The translations under genes were made by a program, and so were the position numbers. The notes under the pieces are model-generated. The model saw only the letters and a list, made by a program, of their open reading frames with translations. It was not told where the DNA came from and did no database searches. 64,000 nt of DNA from the NCBI GenBank assembly GCA_003388505.1, contig QQVO01000012.1, forward strand, positions 222,813 through 286,812, read 5' to 3'. Shown here in pieces: positions 8,507 through 17,821 of this stretch; position 1 is the first letter of the stretch; each line of letters opens with the position of its first letter. Origin of the DNA: Planctomycetota bacterium (lineage in GTDB: Bacteria > Planctomycetota > Planctomycetia > Planctomycetales > Planctomycetaceae).

Positions 8507-9715
8507 TTATACCCGCGCCCGCTTGATCTTCAGGTTCGCATACTCCGGCAACTCCCCCACCAGCGGACGCACGTACTTCAGAAATTCCGGCGTCACGTCC
8601 ATCCCGCCGTCCGCAATGTACTCGTCGGGCATGGGCCGCTCCTTGTTCGCCACTTCGCCCAGCGGGATCGTTCCAAACTCGGCCTTATACTGTTTTCCAC
8701 GTCCCCTCTCGATCGTAACCATCACGCCGCCGTGGCCCTTCACAGCCAGCTTGACCGCCTGACGACCGCAGGCATACGCCTCCTTGATGTCGAGTCTCAC
8801 AGCGCGGTCGGCCGCACACATCTGCAGCGACTCCGTCACCTGAAACTCGCCCCGCCAGCCGAATTCGTCGGAGATGATCCGATGCAGAATCATCGCCGCG
8901 CTCGCCCCTCCCATCGCGCCGAACTCCACGTTCTGAAAGTTGTCCGTCGTCGACGATGCGCTCACCGGCGAACCGTCGGGGTTCGTGATCCCCTCGCCGC
9001 AGACGATCGAAACGAAGCCGTGTTCTTCCTGCGCCTCCTTCACGGCCGCCAGAAACCGGTCGCGCATAAAGGGCCGTTCCGGCAGCAGGATGACGTGCGG
9101 CGCCGTCAGCGACTTCGACCGGGCGCATGCCGCCGCTGCCGGCAGCCATCCGGCGCTCCGGCCGACCGTCTGAAAAACCACGAACTGATCGACCCGCTGC
9201 ATGTCCCGCGCCAACAATCCCGCCTGCAGCACGCTCAGCGCGACGTATCGCGCCGCACTCGGGTAACCCGGTGTGTGGTCGACGCCGAACAGGTCGTTGT
9301 CGACCGTCTTCGGCACGCCCACCCCCGTCATCTCCCAGCCGTGCTCCGCCGCGTATTCGACGATCCGATGAATCGTGTCCATCGTATCGTTGCCGCCCAC
9401 CATGAAGAAAAACCGGATGTCGTACTTCTTGAGCTGATCGAGAATCGGAGCAAAATGCTCGTCCGCCAGCTTGAGCCGGGATGAACCGAGCGCGCTGCTC
9501 GGCGTGCTCCGTAGCGCCTTCAGCGTCTCTTCCTTTTCTTTGCCGAGGTCGAGCAGGAAGTCCTCCAGCACTCCCTGAATCCCGAACCGCATGCCGAAAA
9601 TACGGCCGATTTTCCTGGAACGGCTGGCGGCATCGACCACGCCGGCCAGCGATGAGTTGATCACAGTCGTCGGTCCGCCGGACTGTCCGACGATCGCATT
9701 TCCAGTTGCAGGCAT
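8507..9715 (-). CDS. pfp: Diphosphate--fructose-6-phosphate 1-phosphotransferase (PPi-dependent PFK)
   Basis: Reversibly phosphorylates fructose 6-phosphate with pyrophosphate in glycolysis and gluconeogenesis. The 402-residue protein begins with the nucleotide-loop motif AIVGQSGGPT. It carries GGNDTMDT, in which Asp follows Asn in place of the Gly of ATP-type enzymes, and PKTVDND with the Lys characteristic of PPi users. NVEFGAMGGASA and the fructose-phosphate side follow. It is monocistronic or led by the upstream GATase-like gene (99 bases away). Immediately upstream of the ATG are six heptanucleotide repeats (separate entry). Confidence 0.88.
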   Translation of the reverse strand: MPATGNAIVGQSGGPTTVINSSLAGVVDAASRSRKIGRIFGMRFGIQGVLEDFLLDLGKEKEETLKALRSTPSSALGSSRLKLADEHFAPILDQLKKYDIRFFFMVGGNDTMDTIHRIVEYAAEHGWEMTGVGVPKTVDNDLFGVDHTPGYPSAARYVALSVLQAGLLARDMQRVDQFVVFQTVGRSAGWLPAAAACARSKSLTAPHVILLPERPFMRDRFLAAVKEAQEEHGFVSIVCGEGITNPDGSPVSASSTTDNFQNVEFGAMGGASAAMILHRIISDEFGWRGEFQVTESLQMCAADRAVRLDIKEAYACGRQAVKLAVKGHGGVMVTIERGRGKQYKAEFGTIPLGEVANKERPMPDEYIADGGMDVTPEFLKYVRPLVGELPEYANLKIKRARV

Positions 9716-9718
9716 GTG

Positions 9719-9760
9719 TGAGTTGTCAGTAATCGGTTGTCGGTTTTCAGTTGTCGGTCG
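9719..9760 (-). repeat. Six tandem 7-nt repeats directly upstream of the pfp start codon
   Basis: Read on the minus strand toward the gene: CGACCGA, CAACTGA, AAACCGA, CAACCGA, TTACTGA, CAACTCA, then CAC and the ATG at 9715. The consensus is roughly NAACYGA. No Shine-Dalgarno is visible in it, so the repeat occupies the ribosome-binding region. Confidence 0.7.
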
Positions 9761-9814
9761 ACGGGAGTTTCAACAAGTTGCGAACGGATGAAGTCGTCAT
9801 TCGAAATTCGACGT

Positions 9815-10567
9815 TCACCCCGGCCCCGCCGCCCACGCCACAAGTTGCCGCAGAAACCGGGCGTAGTCGCTCCCGACTTCCACTTCGGCCACACCGGGTA
9901 ATTCAGCCGTTACGCGGTCCGGGCCCCAGTCAACCAGCGGCCCCACCCAATGCGGCGCGACGTCGGTCATCAGCGCAGCCGTGCGACCCGATCCATGCTG
10001 ATCCACAACGAGCAGCGGGTCCGAACCTTCCGGAGACAGCTCAACCCCGCCGCCCCGAAGTTCCGCCCGGTAGTGTTCGGCCGTCAACACGATCGTCGCG
10101 GACGACCTGGCGGTCGTGCGATTCAGGCCCCCGATCAACGGCGGCCTCTCAGTCCAGGGCAATCCGTCACTGATTGCGTGAGGCTCCGTTGACCGCACGA
10201 AGACCGGGTGATCGCAGTTCAATCGGTCGTCCGTCTTCGCGATATCGACAGGCAGAATGCCGCTAATCGGTGTCCCGTCCCAATCGCCTCCCAGACCGTG
10301 AAACGACTCCCAGCCGCCAATCATCAGCAGACCTGCACCGGACGCCACATGTTGGACGATCCTCTCCTGCAGTTCTTCGCTGGCGCATGCCGCAGGGTAG
10401 TCGCTGAATATGAACAGCGAACGGACCTGTTCCAGATGCCCCGGCGTCAGCCGCTCGTCGCTCGCGACATATTCGAACTCACAGCCCCACAGCCTCATCA
10501 GCCCGGCCAGATACGCGGCGGCCGTGTCGAGCGTGGTGTCGCCCATGTAGAGGATCGAACCGGACAT
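9815..10567 (-). CDS. Class I glutamine amidotransferase-like protein (PF07090-type)
   Basis: A 250-residue protein resembling the putative glutamine amidotransferase-like family common in planctomycetes and verrucomicrobia. Visible features are an N-terminal strand ILYMGDTTLDTAAAYLAGL, a Rossmann-like FIFSDYPA segment, GAGLLMIGGWESFHG, and the C-terminal GRTAALMTDVAPHW. There is no clear Cys-His-Glu triad, so amidotransferase activity is doubtful; this fold is often used as a binding domain. It lies upstream of pfp on the same strand. No export signal. Confidence 0.65.
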   Translation of the reverse strand: MSGSILYMGDTTLDTAAAYLAGLMRLWGCEFEYVASDERLTPGHLEQVRSLFIFSDYPAACASEELQERIVQHVASGAGLLMIGGWESFHGLGGDWDGTPISGILPVDIAKTDDRLNCDHPVFVRSTEPHAISDGLPWTERPPLIGGLNRTTARSSATIVLTAEHYRAELRGGGVELSPEGSDPLLVVDQHGSGRTAALMTDVAPHWVGPLVDWGPDRVTAELPGVAEVEVGSDYARFLRQLVAWAAGPG

Positions 10568-10829
10568 GGGCGTAATCTATCGCGGCGCCCGCTCCGCCGC
10601 CACAGACCGCTTCGCACTCCTGCTACTGACCAGATTGCATGCTGTTGCGGCGTGAATGTATCTTAACCGTCGGGGGCCGTTCTTGGATCAGATCCCACAC
10701 CTCCTCCAGGCGTGTTCTCCTCCCGCACGACTCGGCCGAACATACCTCGAATTTCTCCGCATCGTATTGTTGTATCTCAGTGTCAGCGTGCCCATCCGGA
10801 TATTCACCCAGACTGACGGCGATCCATTC

Positions 10830-11723
10830 ATGTACCGATCAATCCTTGCTGCCCTCGCGGCGATCTCTCTCTTGCTTCCGGGATGGCATCCCGCCGACGC
10901 ACAATGGAACTACCCCGTCGACGTCGCCGCGGCCGAGGACGGCACCATCTACATCGCCGATCTGCGCCTCCCCGGCATCTGGACGCTCAAAGACGGCCAG
11001 ACGGAGGTCTTCGTCCAGGCCTCCAAGAAGTTTCGCACGCCGCTGAACGCCATCCGCTGCCTCCGCATCAACGGCGACGGCTTGCTCCACACCGGCGACT
11101 CCGCGGCTCGCGAAGTCTTTTCCGTCAACGCAGAAGGCGGACTCACGCAATTGACAGCCCCGACAGCAGTGCTCGACGAAACCGTCCTCTCCGAAGACCT
11201 CGAGTTCACGCCCGACAACTTCGGCCTGATCGGCATTCCGATGGACATGGCGTTCGGCAGCAAAGGCGAAATGTACGTTTCCGACACGGAGTTGCAGCGG
11301 GTCTGGAAGGTCCCCGCCGGCGGAGGCGAGCCGGAAGAAGTGCTGCTTGTCAACGGTCCAAGGGGCCTGGCCGTCGATGACGACGACAACCTCTGGGTCC
11401 TCTCCCTGCAGGCGCCGCAACTCCAGAAGGTCTCGCCCGACGGCGAAGTGGAGGAACTCATCAGCGAACTCACCTTCGAGTTCCCCCACCAAATCGAGTT
11501 GCGGGGCGACGGAACGGCCGTCGTATCCGACGGATACGCCAAGGCGATCTGGAATGTGGCGGCCGACGGCAAAGTCGAAAAGTGGATCAGCGGCGAACCG
11601 CTCGACAATCCCGTGGGAATCACCTTCCAGGGAGAGAACCTTCTGATCATCGATCCCCGCGCAAATGCCCTGTTCTCCGCAGCGCCGGATGGTACACTGA
11701 CAAAGGTCTATCCAACCGACTGA
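10830..11723 (+). CDS. Secreted NHL/SMP-30-like beta-propeller protein
   Basis: A 297-residue protein with a cleavable signal peptide (hydrophobic ILAALAAISLLLPGW, cleavage after ADA). The mature part is a run of about six beta-propeller blades with repeating 'DG-(I/L)-Y-(I/V)-(A/S)-D' phrases such as EDGTIYIADLRLPG, GEMYVSDTELQRVWKV and DDNLWVLSLQ. Such propellers bind ligands or act as lactonases; no metal triad is obvious. The frame is open upstream to 10656 but I start at ATG 10830, where the signal peptide begins. The next gene begins 2 bases after its stop, implying co-transcription. Confidence 0.75.
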   Translation: MYRSILAALAAISLLLPGWHPADAQWNYPVDVAAAEDGTIYIADLRLPGIWTLKDGQTEVFVQASKKFRTPLNAIRCLRINGDGLLHTGDSAAREVFSVNAEGGLTQLTAPTAVLDETVLSEDLEFTPDNFGLIGIPMDMAFGSKGEMYVSDTELQRVWKVPAGGGEPEEVLLVNGPRGLAVDDDDNLWVLSLQAPQLQKVSPDGEVEELISELTFEFPHQIELRGDGTAVVSDGYAKAIWNVAADGKVEKWISGEPLDNPVGITFQGENLLIIDPRANALFSAAPDGTLTKVYPTD

Positions 11724-11725
11724 AA

Positions 11726-12166
11726 ATGCCGAACACGTCGTGCGTATTTCTTGAGAGGCTTCACCGCATACAACTGTGGTGCCCGGTGCGCGCTGGCGTG
11801 GGATGGGCCGCCCTCCTGTTCGTTTTGACCTCCTCCCAGTCCGCACTCGCGACTTGTGGCGATTACCTGCAGCACGCCGGTCTGTCGCCAGCAGCAGATT
11901 CAACCGTTGCGCTCACCGGCGACAACAAACCGGTGACGACTCCCGCGCCCGTGGCCCCCTGTCACGGTCCGCACTGTCGGAATTCTTCGTCTCCTCCGGG
12001 AGCGCCCGCTGCACCGCTCGAATGGCGGTCCACCGCCGAGCAGGCGCTGGTCTCGCTCAACGGCGCCTCCGACGACAGCACCGCTCATGGCCGTCTCCCG
12101 GAGTCCGACCGAACCGCTCGCGACGGCTACCCTCGGGCGATTGAGCGCCCGCCCCGCGCCGGCTGA
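11726..12166 (+). CDS. Small secreted Cys-containing protein (CGDYL...PCHGPHC type)
   Basis: A 146-residue protein with a hydrophobic export segment (VGWAALLFVLTSSQSALA), then TCGDYLQH and a PCHGPHC motif. I recognise this motif combination as a recurring planctomycete hypothetical protein but know no function. The paired cysteines after export suggest a disulphide or metal-binding role, but the PCHGPHC motif is not a CxxCH heme site. It starts 2 bases after the NHL gene and lies 247 bases before the five-heme cytochrome. Moderate confidence because the C-terminal half is low-complexity. Confidence 0.5.
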   Translation: MPNTSCVFLERLHRIQLWCPVRAGVGWAALLFVLTSSQSALATCGDYLQHAGLSPAADSTVALTGDNKPVTTPAPVAPCHGPHCRNSSSPPGAPAAPLEWRSTAEQALVSLNGASDDSTAHGRLPESDRTARDGYPRAIERPPRAG

Positions 12167-12413
12167 CATCGCTGTGGCTCGCGCGCATGTTCATCGCGAG
12201 CCCGCTCAACGTCCGCATTTCCGACGCGCCGCCGGCCCACAGCCTGCTTCAGGCCGTTGCTCGAAACGCCGCCGGCATTTGCGGAGTCCGGTCAACCGGT
12301 TCCGAGAACATCACAGCTTCGGAATTCGTCCGCGTCATCATTCGTTCCCTTTCTTGCGCGCATTCGAGTTCCCCCAGCCTCCATGTTCTCTCCTGCCAAG
12401 GAGATCGCGTCCC

Positions 12414-15317
12414 ATGACGCCCGCTCATCACCCCACACCGCCGACGAAGCGCCCTGCGCTCGCCGTCGGACCGAAGTTGCGAAAACTCCTCTACGTCGTC
12501 TTCGCCCTGTTCGCGCTGCTCTTTGCCAACTCGGCCTACCTCGCGACGATCACGTTTCTGGAATGGTTGACCGGGAACACCTATCAGAACTTCGTCTACC
12601 TCTCGATGGTGCTCGCCCATCTCGTGCTGGGCCTGCTGCTGATCGTCCCGTTCCTCGTGTTCGCCCTGCTGCACATGCGCAACACCTCAAAGCGGCGAAA
12701 CCGGCGCGCCGTCAAGGTCGGCTATGCGCTGCTGGTCGCTTCGGTCGTGCTGCTGCTCACGGGACTGATGCTGTTCCGCATCGAAGGGTTCTTCGATCTC
12801 AAACAGCCCACCGCGCGCAGCGTCGTCTACTGGCTGCACGTCGGCAGTCCCCTGGCAGCGGTCTGGCTCTACCTCCTGCACCGCCTCGCCGGTCCCCGCA
12901 TCAAGTGGAAGGCCGGGCTCGCCTACGTCGGCGCGGTCGCCGCAACCGTGCTCGTCATGGCCTCCCTGCACACGCAGGATCCCCGCGAGTGGCACGTCGA
13001 AGGGCCGAAAGAGGGAGAAAAATACTTTGAACCCTCTCTGGCGCGCACGGCCACCGGCAACTTTATCAGCGAAGACGCCCTGATGATGGACGACTATTGC
13101 CGCAAATGTCACCCCGACGTCCACCAGCGCTGGGAACAGAGCGTCCATCGCTTCAGCTCCTTCAACAACCCGGCCTATCTTCCCTCCGTCCGCGAAACCA
13201 GAAGGGTCGCGCTCCAGCGCGACGGCAATGTCCAGGCGTCGCGCTGGTGCGCCGGCTGTCACGATCCGGTCCCCTTCTTCAGCGGCGCGTTCGACGACCC
13301 GCAATTCGACGACGTCCACCATCCCACGGCCCACGCAGGAATCACCTGCACCGTCTGCCACGCCGTCACGCACGTGAACAGCAATCGCGGCAACGCCGAC
13401 TTCACCATCGAAGAGCCGCTCCACTATCCCTTCGCCTACAGCGACAACGAGATCCTCCAGTGGGTCAACAACCAGCTTGTGAAAGCCAAGCCCGAGCTGC
13501 ACCGCAAAACGTTCCTCAAGCCTGAGATTCACCACTCCGCCGAATTCTGTTCGACCTGCCACAAGGTGCACCTCCCCTTCGCACTCAACCACTACAAGGA
13601 ATTCCTCCGAGGCCAGAACCACTACGACTCCTGGCTGCTCTCCGGAGTCTCCGGCCACGGGACGCGCAGCTTCTACTATCCCCCCTCCGCCCAGACGAAC
13701 TGCAACGGCTGCCACATGCCGTTGAAACCATCCGACGACTTTGGCGCAAAAATCTTCGACGACTCGGGGCAACTCACCGTCCACGACCACACCTTCCCCG
13801 CCGCCAACACCGGCATCGCCTGGCTGATGAACCGCCCCGAGGCGCTCGCTGCACACAAGGAGATCCTCGAAGACTGCATGCGGGTCGACATCTTCGGCGT
13901 CAAGGAAGGGGGCGGCGTCGACGGCGAGTTCCACGCCCCGCTCCGGCCGCAACTCCCCCTTCTCCGGCCGGGAGAGAGCTACCTCCTGGAAACGGTGATC
14001 CGGACGCTCAAGCTCGGTCACCACTTCACCCAGGGCACCGTCGACTCGAACGAAATCTGGATGGACGTCACCGTTCGCAGCGGGGACCGCGTTATCGGCC
14101 GCAGCGGCGCTCTCGACGACGAAAAAGAAGTCGACCGTTGGGCGCACTTCGTCAACGTCTTCATGCTCGATGAGAACGGCAATCGCATCAGTCGCCGCAA
14201 CCCGCAGGACATCCGCGTCCCGCTCTACAACCACCAGATTCCCCCCGGCGCGGGACAGGTCGTCCATTACGAACTGCACTTGCCCGACGACCTGACCGAC
14301 CACGTCACCATCGAAGTCAAACTCCAGTACCGCAAGTTCGACAAGGAATACATGGACTTCGTGATCGATGCTCTCAAAGAGGGTGACCCGCCGGTCCGCG
14401 GCCATGTCCCCGGCGAGCCCTATCGCAACCCGCTGCCGATCGTCACGTTGGCGACCGACGTACTGACGTTGCCCGTCTCGGGTGTCGCAGCCGAACTCCC
14501 CGATCAGCCGCCCCGGGACATCCCCGCCTGGCAGCGCTGGAACGACTACGGCATCGGCCTGTTTCTCGAGGGCAAGGCCGAGTTGAGACAGGCCGCCGAC
14601 GCCTTCTCCGAAGTCGAACGTCTCGGCCGCTACGACGGTCCGCTCAACCTCGCGCGCGTCCTCTTGCGCGAAGGACGAATCGACGAAGCGGTCGACGCCG
14701 TCAATCGCGCGGCCCAATACGAGGATCCCGCCGCCCCCCCCTGGACCCTGGCGGTTCTGGCCGGTGAAGCCAATCGTCAGCAGGGACGGTTGGTGGAAGC
14801 CGAGGAGAATTTCCGCGGCGCCCTGGAAATGCAGGATCCCGCCCGCATGTTCGATTTCAGCCGCGACTATGTCGTGCGGAACGAACTCGGTTCAACACTC
14901 TTCGATCGGGCCCGCGCGGTCCGCTCGGAGAGCCGCGAGGACGAACGGGTATCGCTCCTCAAACAGGCGATCGAAACCTTCGAGCGCACCCTGGAGACCG
15001 ACTCCGAAAACGTCACCGCCCACTACAACCTCGCCCTGCTCAACCAGCAACTGGAACAGATCTACCAGTCGCGCGGCGACGAACCGGCGGCCGACCGGTA
15101 CGGCGAGGCCGCCGCACGGCACCGGGAACTGCACCAGCGCTACAAACCCGACGACAACATCACCGAACGCGCCATTCCCCTGGCCCGCCGCCGCTACCCA
15201 GCCGCCAATCACGCCGCAGAAGCGCTCGTCATCTACCCCCTGCAGCGCCCAGGCGCCCCGGGACTACCAGAAGACGTCCAGCAACCTGACAATGTAACCC
15301 AGGTCACCCCCCACTGA
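12414..15317 (+). CDS. Membrane-anchored pentaheme cytochrome c with C-terminal TPR region
   Basis: A 967-residue protein with three layers. The N-terminus has four or more transmembrane helices (roughly residues 22-50, 65-90, 100-125, 130-185). The periplasmic part carries five CxxCH heme sites: CRKCH, CAGCH, CTVCH, CSTCH and CNGCH, with additional His residues that could be distal ligands, like cytochrome c554/multiheme families. The C-terminal 270 residues are TPR-like (LRQAADAFSEVERLGRYDG, then EEDF-type repeats). Start ATG 12414 is preceded by AAGGAG; the longer open frame from 12087 lacks this and overlaps the previous gene. It is probably an envelope electron-transfer protein working with the CRTAC1 protein that follows. 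Confidence 0.85.
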   Translation: MTPAHHPTPPTKRPALAVGPKLRKLLYVVFALFALLFANSAYLATITFLEWLTGNTYQNFVYLSMVLAHLVLGLLLIVPFLVFALLHMRNTSKRRNRRAVKVGYALLVASVVLLLTGLMLFRIEGFFDLKQPTARSVVYWLHVGSPLAAVWLYLLHRLAGPRIKWKAGLAYVGAVAATVLVMASLHTQDPREWHVEGPKEGEKYFEPSLARTATGNFISEDALMMDDYCRKCHPDVHQRWEQSVHRFSSFNNPAYLPSVRETRRVALQRDGNVQASRWCAGCHDPVPFFSGAFDDPQFDDVHHPTAHAGITCTVCHAVTHVNSNRGNADFTIEEPLHYPFAYSDNEILQWVNNQLVKAKPELHRKTFLKPEIHHSAEFCSTCHKVHLPFALNHYKEFLRGQNHYDSWLLSGVSGHGTRSFYYPPSAQTNCNGCHMPLKPSDDFGAKIFDDSGQLTVHDHTFPAANTGIAWLMNRPEALAAHKEILEDCMRVDIFGVKEGGGVDGEFHAPLRPQLPLLRPGESYLLETVIRTLKLGHHFTQGTVDSNEIWMDVTVRSGDRVIGRSGALDDEKEVDRWAHFVNVFMLDENGNRISRRNPQDIRVPLYNHQIPPGAGQVVHYELHLPDDLTDHVTIEVKLQYRKFDKEYMDFVIDALKEGDPPVRGHVPGEPYRNPLPIVTLATDVLTLPVSGVAAELPDQPPRDIPAWQRWNDYGIGLFLEGKAELRQAADAFSEVERLGRYDGPLNLARVLLREGRIDEAVDAVNRAAQYEDPAAPPWTLAVLAGEANRQQGRLVEAEENFRGALEMQDPARMFDFSRDYVVRNELGSTLFDRARAVRSESREDERVSLLKQAIETFERTLETDSENVTAHYNLALLNQQLEQIYQSRGDEPAADRYGEAAARHRELHQRYKPDDNITERAIPLARRRYPAANHAAEALVIYPLQRPGAPGLPEDVQQPDNVTQVTPH

Positions 15318-15341
15318 TCTCAAAATCCTCCACCCTCCACA

Positions 15342-15376
15342 AACAGCCAACAGCCATTAGCCAATAGCCAAGAGCC
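15342..15376 (+). repeat. Five tandem 7-nt repeats ending at the CRTAC1 start codon
   Basis: AACAGCC, AACAGCC, ATTAGCC, AATAGCC, AAGAGCC, followed directly by the ATG at 15377. The period is exactly 7 and GCC is invariant in every unit. There is no Shine-Dalgarno. This parallels the unrelated-sequence heptads before pfp (9719-9760). Confidence 0.7.
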
Positions 15377-17299
15377 ATGCGTGACAACGCCCAAAACAAT
15401 CCTCCCGTCGACGACATCCCCGAAGAGGAACAACGCGACGACACGATCATCGCCAAGGCGGTCGCAGCGTCACTCGTCGTGATCGGCTGTGTCGCGGCGC
15501 TTGTCGCACTCGGAGTGCTCGGCGTCTACCTGGCCGGATTCTGGGAGCAGGAAGACGCTATTGCCGAGACCGCGCCGGTCGAATTGCCTCAGGTCCGCGA
15601 ACTCCCCACCGTCGAGCCCCCCAACATCCCGCTAGCCGACGTGACGGAATCGGCCGGCATCGATTTCGTCCACGAAAACGGCGCCGCCGGCGAAAAGCTG
15701 CTCCCCGAAACAATGGGCGGAGGCTGCGCCTTCTTCGACTACGACACCGATGGCGACCAGGACATCCTCTTCGTCAACTCCAGCGACTGGCCGTGGAACG
15801 AGTCTGCTGAGCCCGCCGCAACCATGGCCTTGTACGCCAATGACAAATCGGGCCAATTCACCAATGTCACGGAGCAGGCAGGACTCGCCGTCTCGATGTA
15901 CGGCCAGGGCTGCGCCGTCGGCGACTACGACAACGACGGCGATCCCGACCTGTTCCTGAGCGGCTGTGCCTACAATGAGAACGCCGCCGACCCCGACTCG
16001 CAAACGACCGGCCCCCATCGACTCTTTCGTAATGACGACGGGCGCTTCACCGACGTCACGACCGAAACAGCCGCATCCGGCCGCCCCGGCGATTGGGGGT
16101 CAAGCTGCGGCTGGTTCGATTACGACAACGACGGCGACCTCGACCTCTGGATCTGCAATTACGTCGTCTGGTCGCGCGAGTTCGACCTCGCCCAGGCGTT
16201 TCAACTCGTCGGCGTCGGCCGCGCCTACGGGCGCCCGCAGAACTTCCCGGGAACCTCCTCCCAGCTTCTGCGCAACGACGGAGACGCCGGCTTCACCGAT
16301 GTCTCAGAGGAAGCCGGAATCCAGGTCACCAACCGCCTCAGTGGCGAACTGATGGGCAAGTCCCTCGGGCTCTCGTTCGCCGATTTCGACGGCGACGGTT
16401 GGCTCGACGTCATCGTCGCCAACGATACGGTCCAGAATTTCCTGTTCCACAATCAGCGGGATGGAACCTTCCAGGAAACAGCCGCCTCCGCCGGCGTCGC
16501 CTTCGACATCAACGGCGCCGCGCGCGGCGCAATGGGCGTCGACGCCGGGTGTCCCCGCAACGGCAACGACGCCTTCGCCGTCGCCATCGGCAATTTCTCA
16601 AACGAGATGACCGCGTTCTACGTCTCCTTCCCCGGCATGCTCCAGTTCTCCGACGAAGCGATCGCCAACGGTCTCGGTCCCAACACCCGGCTGCAGTTGA
16701 CCTTCGGCGTCTTCTTCTTCGATGCCGACCTCGACGGACGCCTTGACTTCTTCGCGGCGAACGGTCACCTCGAAGAAGACATCGCCCTCGTGCAGGCCAG
16801 CCAGACCTACGAACAATCGCCCCAACTCTTCTGGAACGCCGGGCCCGAGAGCCGCACCGAGTTCATTCCGCTCACCGCAAAGCAATGCGGCGTCGATTTC
16901 TTCGAGCCGCTCGTCGGTCGCGGCGCAGCCTTCGCCGACATCGACGCAGACGGCGATCTTGACGTCCTCATCGCCACAACCGGCGCGCGGCCCCGCTTGC
17001 TGCGAAACGACCAAGCCCTTGACCATCATTGGCTGCGGCTGCAACTCGTCGGCAACGGGACGACCGTCAATCTCGACGCCGTCGGCGCCCGCGTTGACCT
17101 TCACGCCGGCAAAGAGCGGCAGACTCGCTTCGTTGCCAGAACCCGTGGTTACCTCTCACAATCAGAGTCAATCATCACCTTCGGCCTCGGCGACACACAA
17201 TCAATCGACCGCATCGACATCACCTGGCCCGACGGCTCCCAACAAACAATCGAGTCACCGCAGATCGATCAACAACACGAAATCAAACAAGACTCCTAG
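15377..17299 (+). CDS. CRTAC1 family FG-GAP/VCBS repeat protein with ASPIC/UnbV domain
   Basis: A 640-residue envelope protein anchored by one transmembrane helix (about residues 25-51). The outer part is a beta-propeller with six calcium-type DxDxDG loops (DYDTDGDQD, DYDNDGDPD, DYDNDGDLD, DFDGDGWLD, DADLDGRLD, DIDADGDLD). It ends in an ASPIC/UnbV domain (GARVDLHAGKERQTRF, GYLSQSES, then IDITWPDGSQQ). These proteins are usually encoded beside TPR or cytochrome proteins, as here, and are thought to act as surface or periplasmic scaffolds; the molecular role is unknown. Translation initiation is unusual (heptad repeats instead of a Shine-Dalgarno). Confidence 0.88.
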   Translation: MRDNAQNNPPVDDIPEEEQRDDTIIAKAVAASLVVIGCVAALVALGVLGVYLAGFWEQEDAIAETAPVELPQVRELPTVEPPNIPLADVTESAGIDFVHENGAAGEKLLPETMGGGCAFFDYDTDGDQDILFVNSSDWPWNESAEPAATMALYANDKSGQFTNVTEQAGLAVSMYGQGCAVGDYDNDGDPDLFLSGCAYNENAADPDSQTTGPHRLFRNDDGRFTDVTTETAASGRPGDWGSSCGWFDYDNDGDLDLWICNYVVWSREFDLAQAFQLVGVGRAYGRPQNFPGTSSQLLRNDGDAGFTDVSEEAGIQVTNRLSGELMGKSLGLSFADFDGDGWLDVIVANDTVQNFLFHNQRDGTFQETAASAGVAFDINGAARGAMGVDAGCPRNGNDAFAVAIGNFSNEMTAFYVSFPGMLQFSDEAIANGLGPNTRLQLTFGVFFFDADLDGRLDFFAANGHLEEDIALVQASQTYEQSPQLFWNAGPESRTEFIPLTAKQCGVDFFEPLVGRGAAFADIDADGDLDVLIATTGARPRLLRNDQALDHHWLRLQLVGNGTTVNLDAVGARVDLHAGKERQTRFVARTRGYLSQSESIITFGLGDTQSIDRIDITWPDGSQQTIESPQIDQQHEIKQDS

Positions 17300-17338
17300 T
17301 GCCTCCCCTCCACCGCACAGTTGCCCTATTCTGTCTGA

Positions 17339-17821
17339 ATGGACGCCGTGAATGGAGTTCTCGTGACACCCTCGATTGCGGATCATTCTGTGGGGCGGAA
17401 ACGGTTGCGACTTGTAGCGTCGGCGATGTGTCTCGTCGGTGGCGGAGCGGGTTGGGCTATAGCAGTGTGCCTGTACCTCTACGCGCGTCGCGAAGAACCT
17501 TGGATGGCGTATCGAAACTGGGGAGGTGGCAGTCTCGTTCCGATCATGATCGGGTGGGCGGCAGTCACTGCTGCAATGGTAAGCGCAGTGCGTCTGTCTG
17601 CCCTCACGCCTGAGCGGCCGCTGTATGGCATGATTGTGGGAGTCGTTGCTGGCTTCTTGGTTCCACCTCAAGTTGACATGTCGCCGAGCATCCGCAGGCA
17701 CCTGATTGAAACTCAACTCTTGTACGAGTTTGACAAGATCGCTCTCTCAATCGCATGTATCGCGATTGGAACGTCAATTGGTGTGCTCATCGCACGACGC
17801 CGGCCTATCGCTCCGACCTGA
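17339..17821 (+). CDS. Hypothetical four-helix membrane protein
   Basis: A 160-residue protein with four predicted transmembrane helices (LRLVASAMCLVGGGAGWAI; LVPIMIGWAAVTAAMVSAV; LYGMIVGVVAGFLVPP; IALSIACIAIGTSIGVLIA). I do not recognise a family. Its codon choice is less G/C-biased at third positions than its neighbours, hinting at recent arrival or weak expression. It is followed by a repeat-rich spacer. It could be spurious, but the regular hydrophobic pattern argues for a real protein. Confidence 0.5.
   Translation: MDAVNGVLVTPSIADHSVGRKRLRLVASAMCLVGGGAGWAIAVCLYLYARREEPWMAYRNWGGGSLVPIMIGWAAVTAAMVSAVRLSALTPERPLYGMIVGVVAGFLVPPQVDMSPSIRRHLIETQLLYEFDKIALSIACIAIGTSIGVLIARRRPIAPT

Noticed and set aside
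12687..14717. 676-codon minus-strand open frame across the cytochrome gene
   Set aside because: It is antisense to a gene with five CxxCH motifs and transmembrane segments; the frame is a by-product of G/C-biased third positions and its protein shows no domain.
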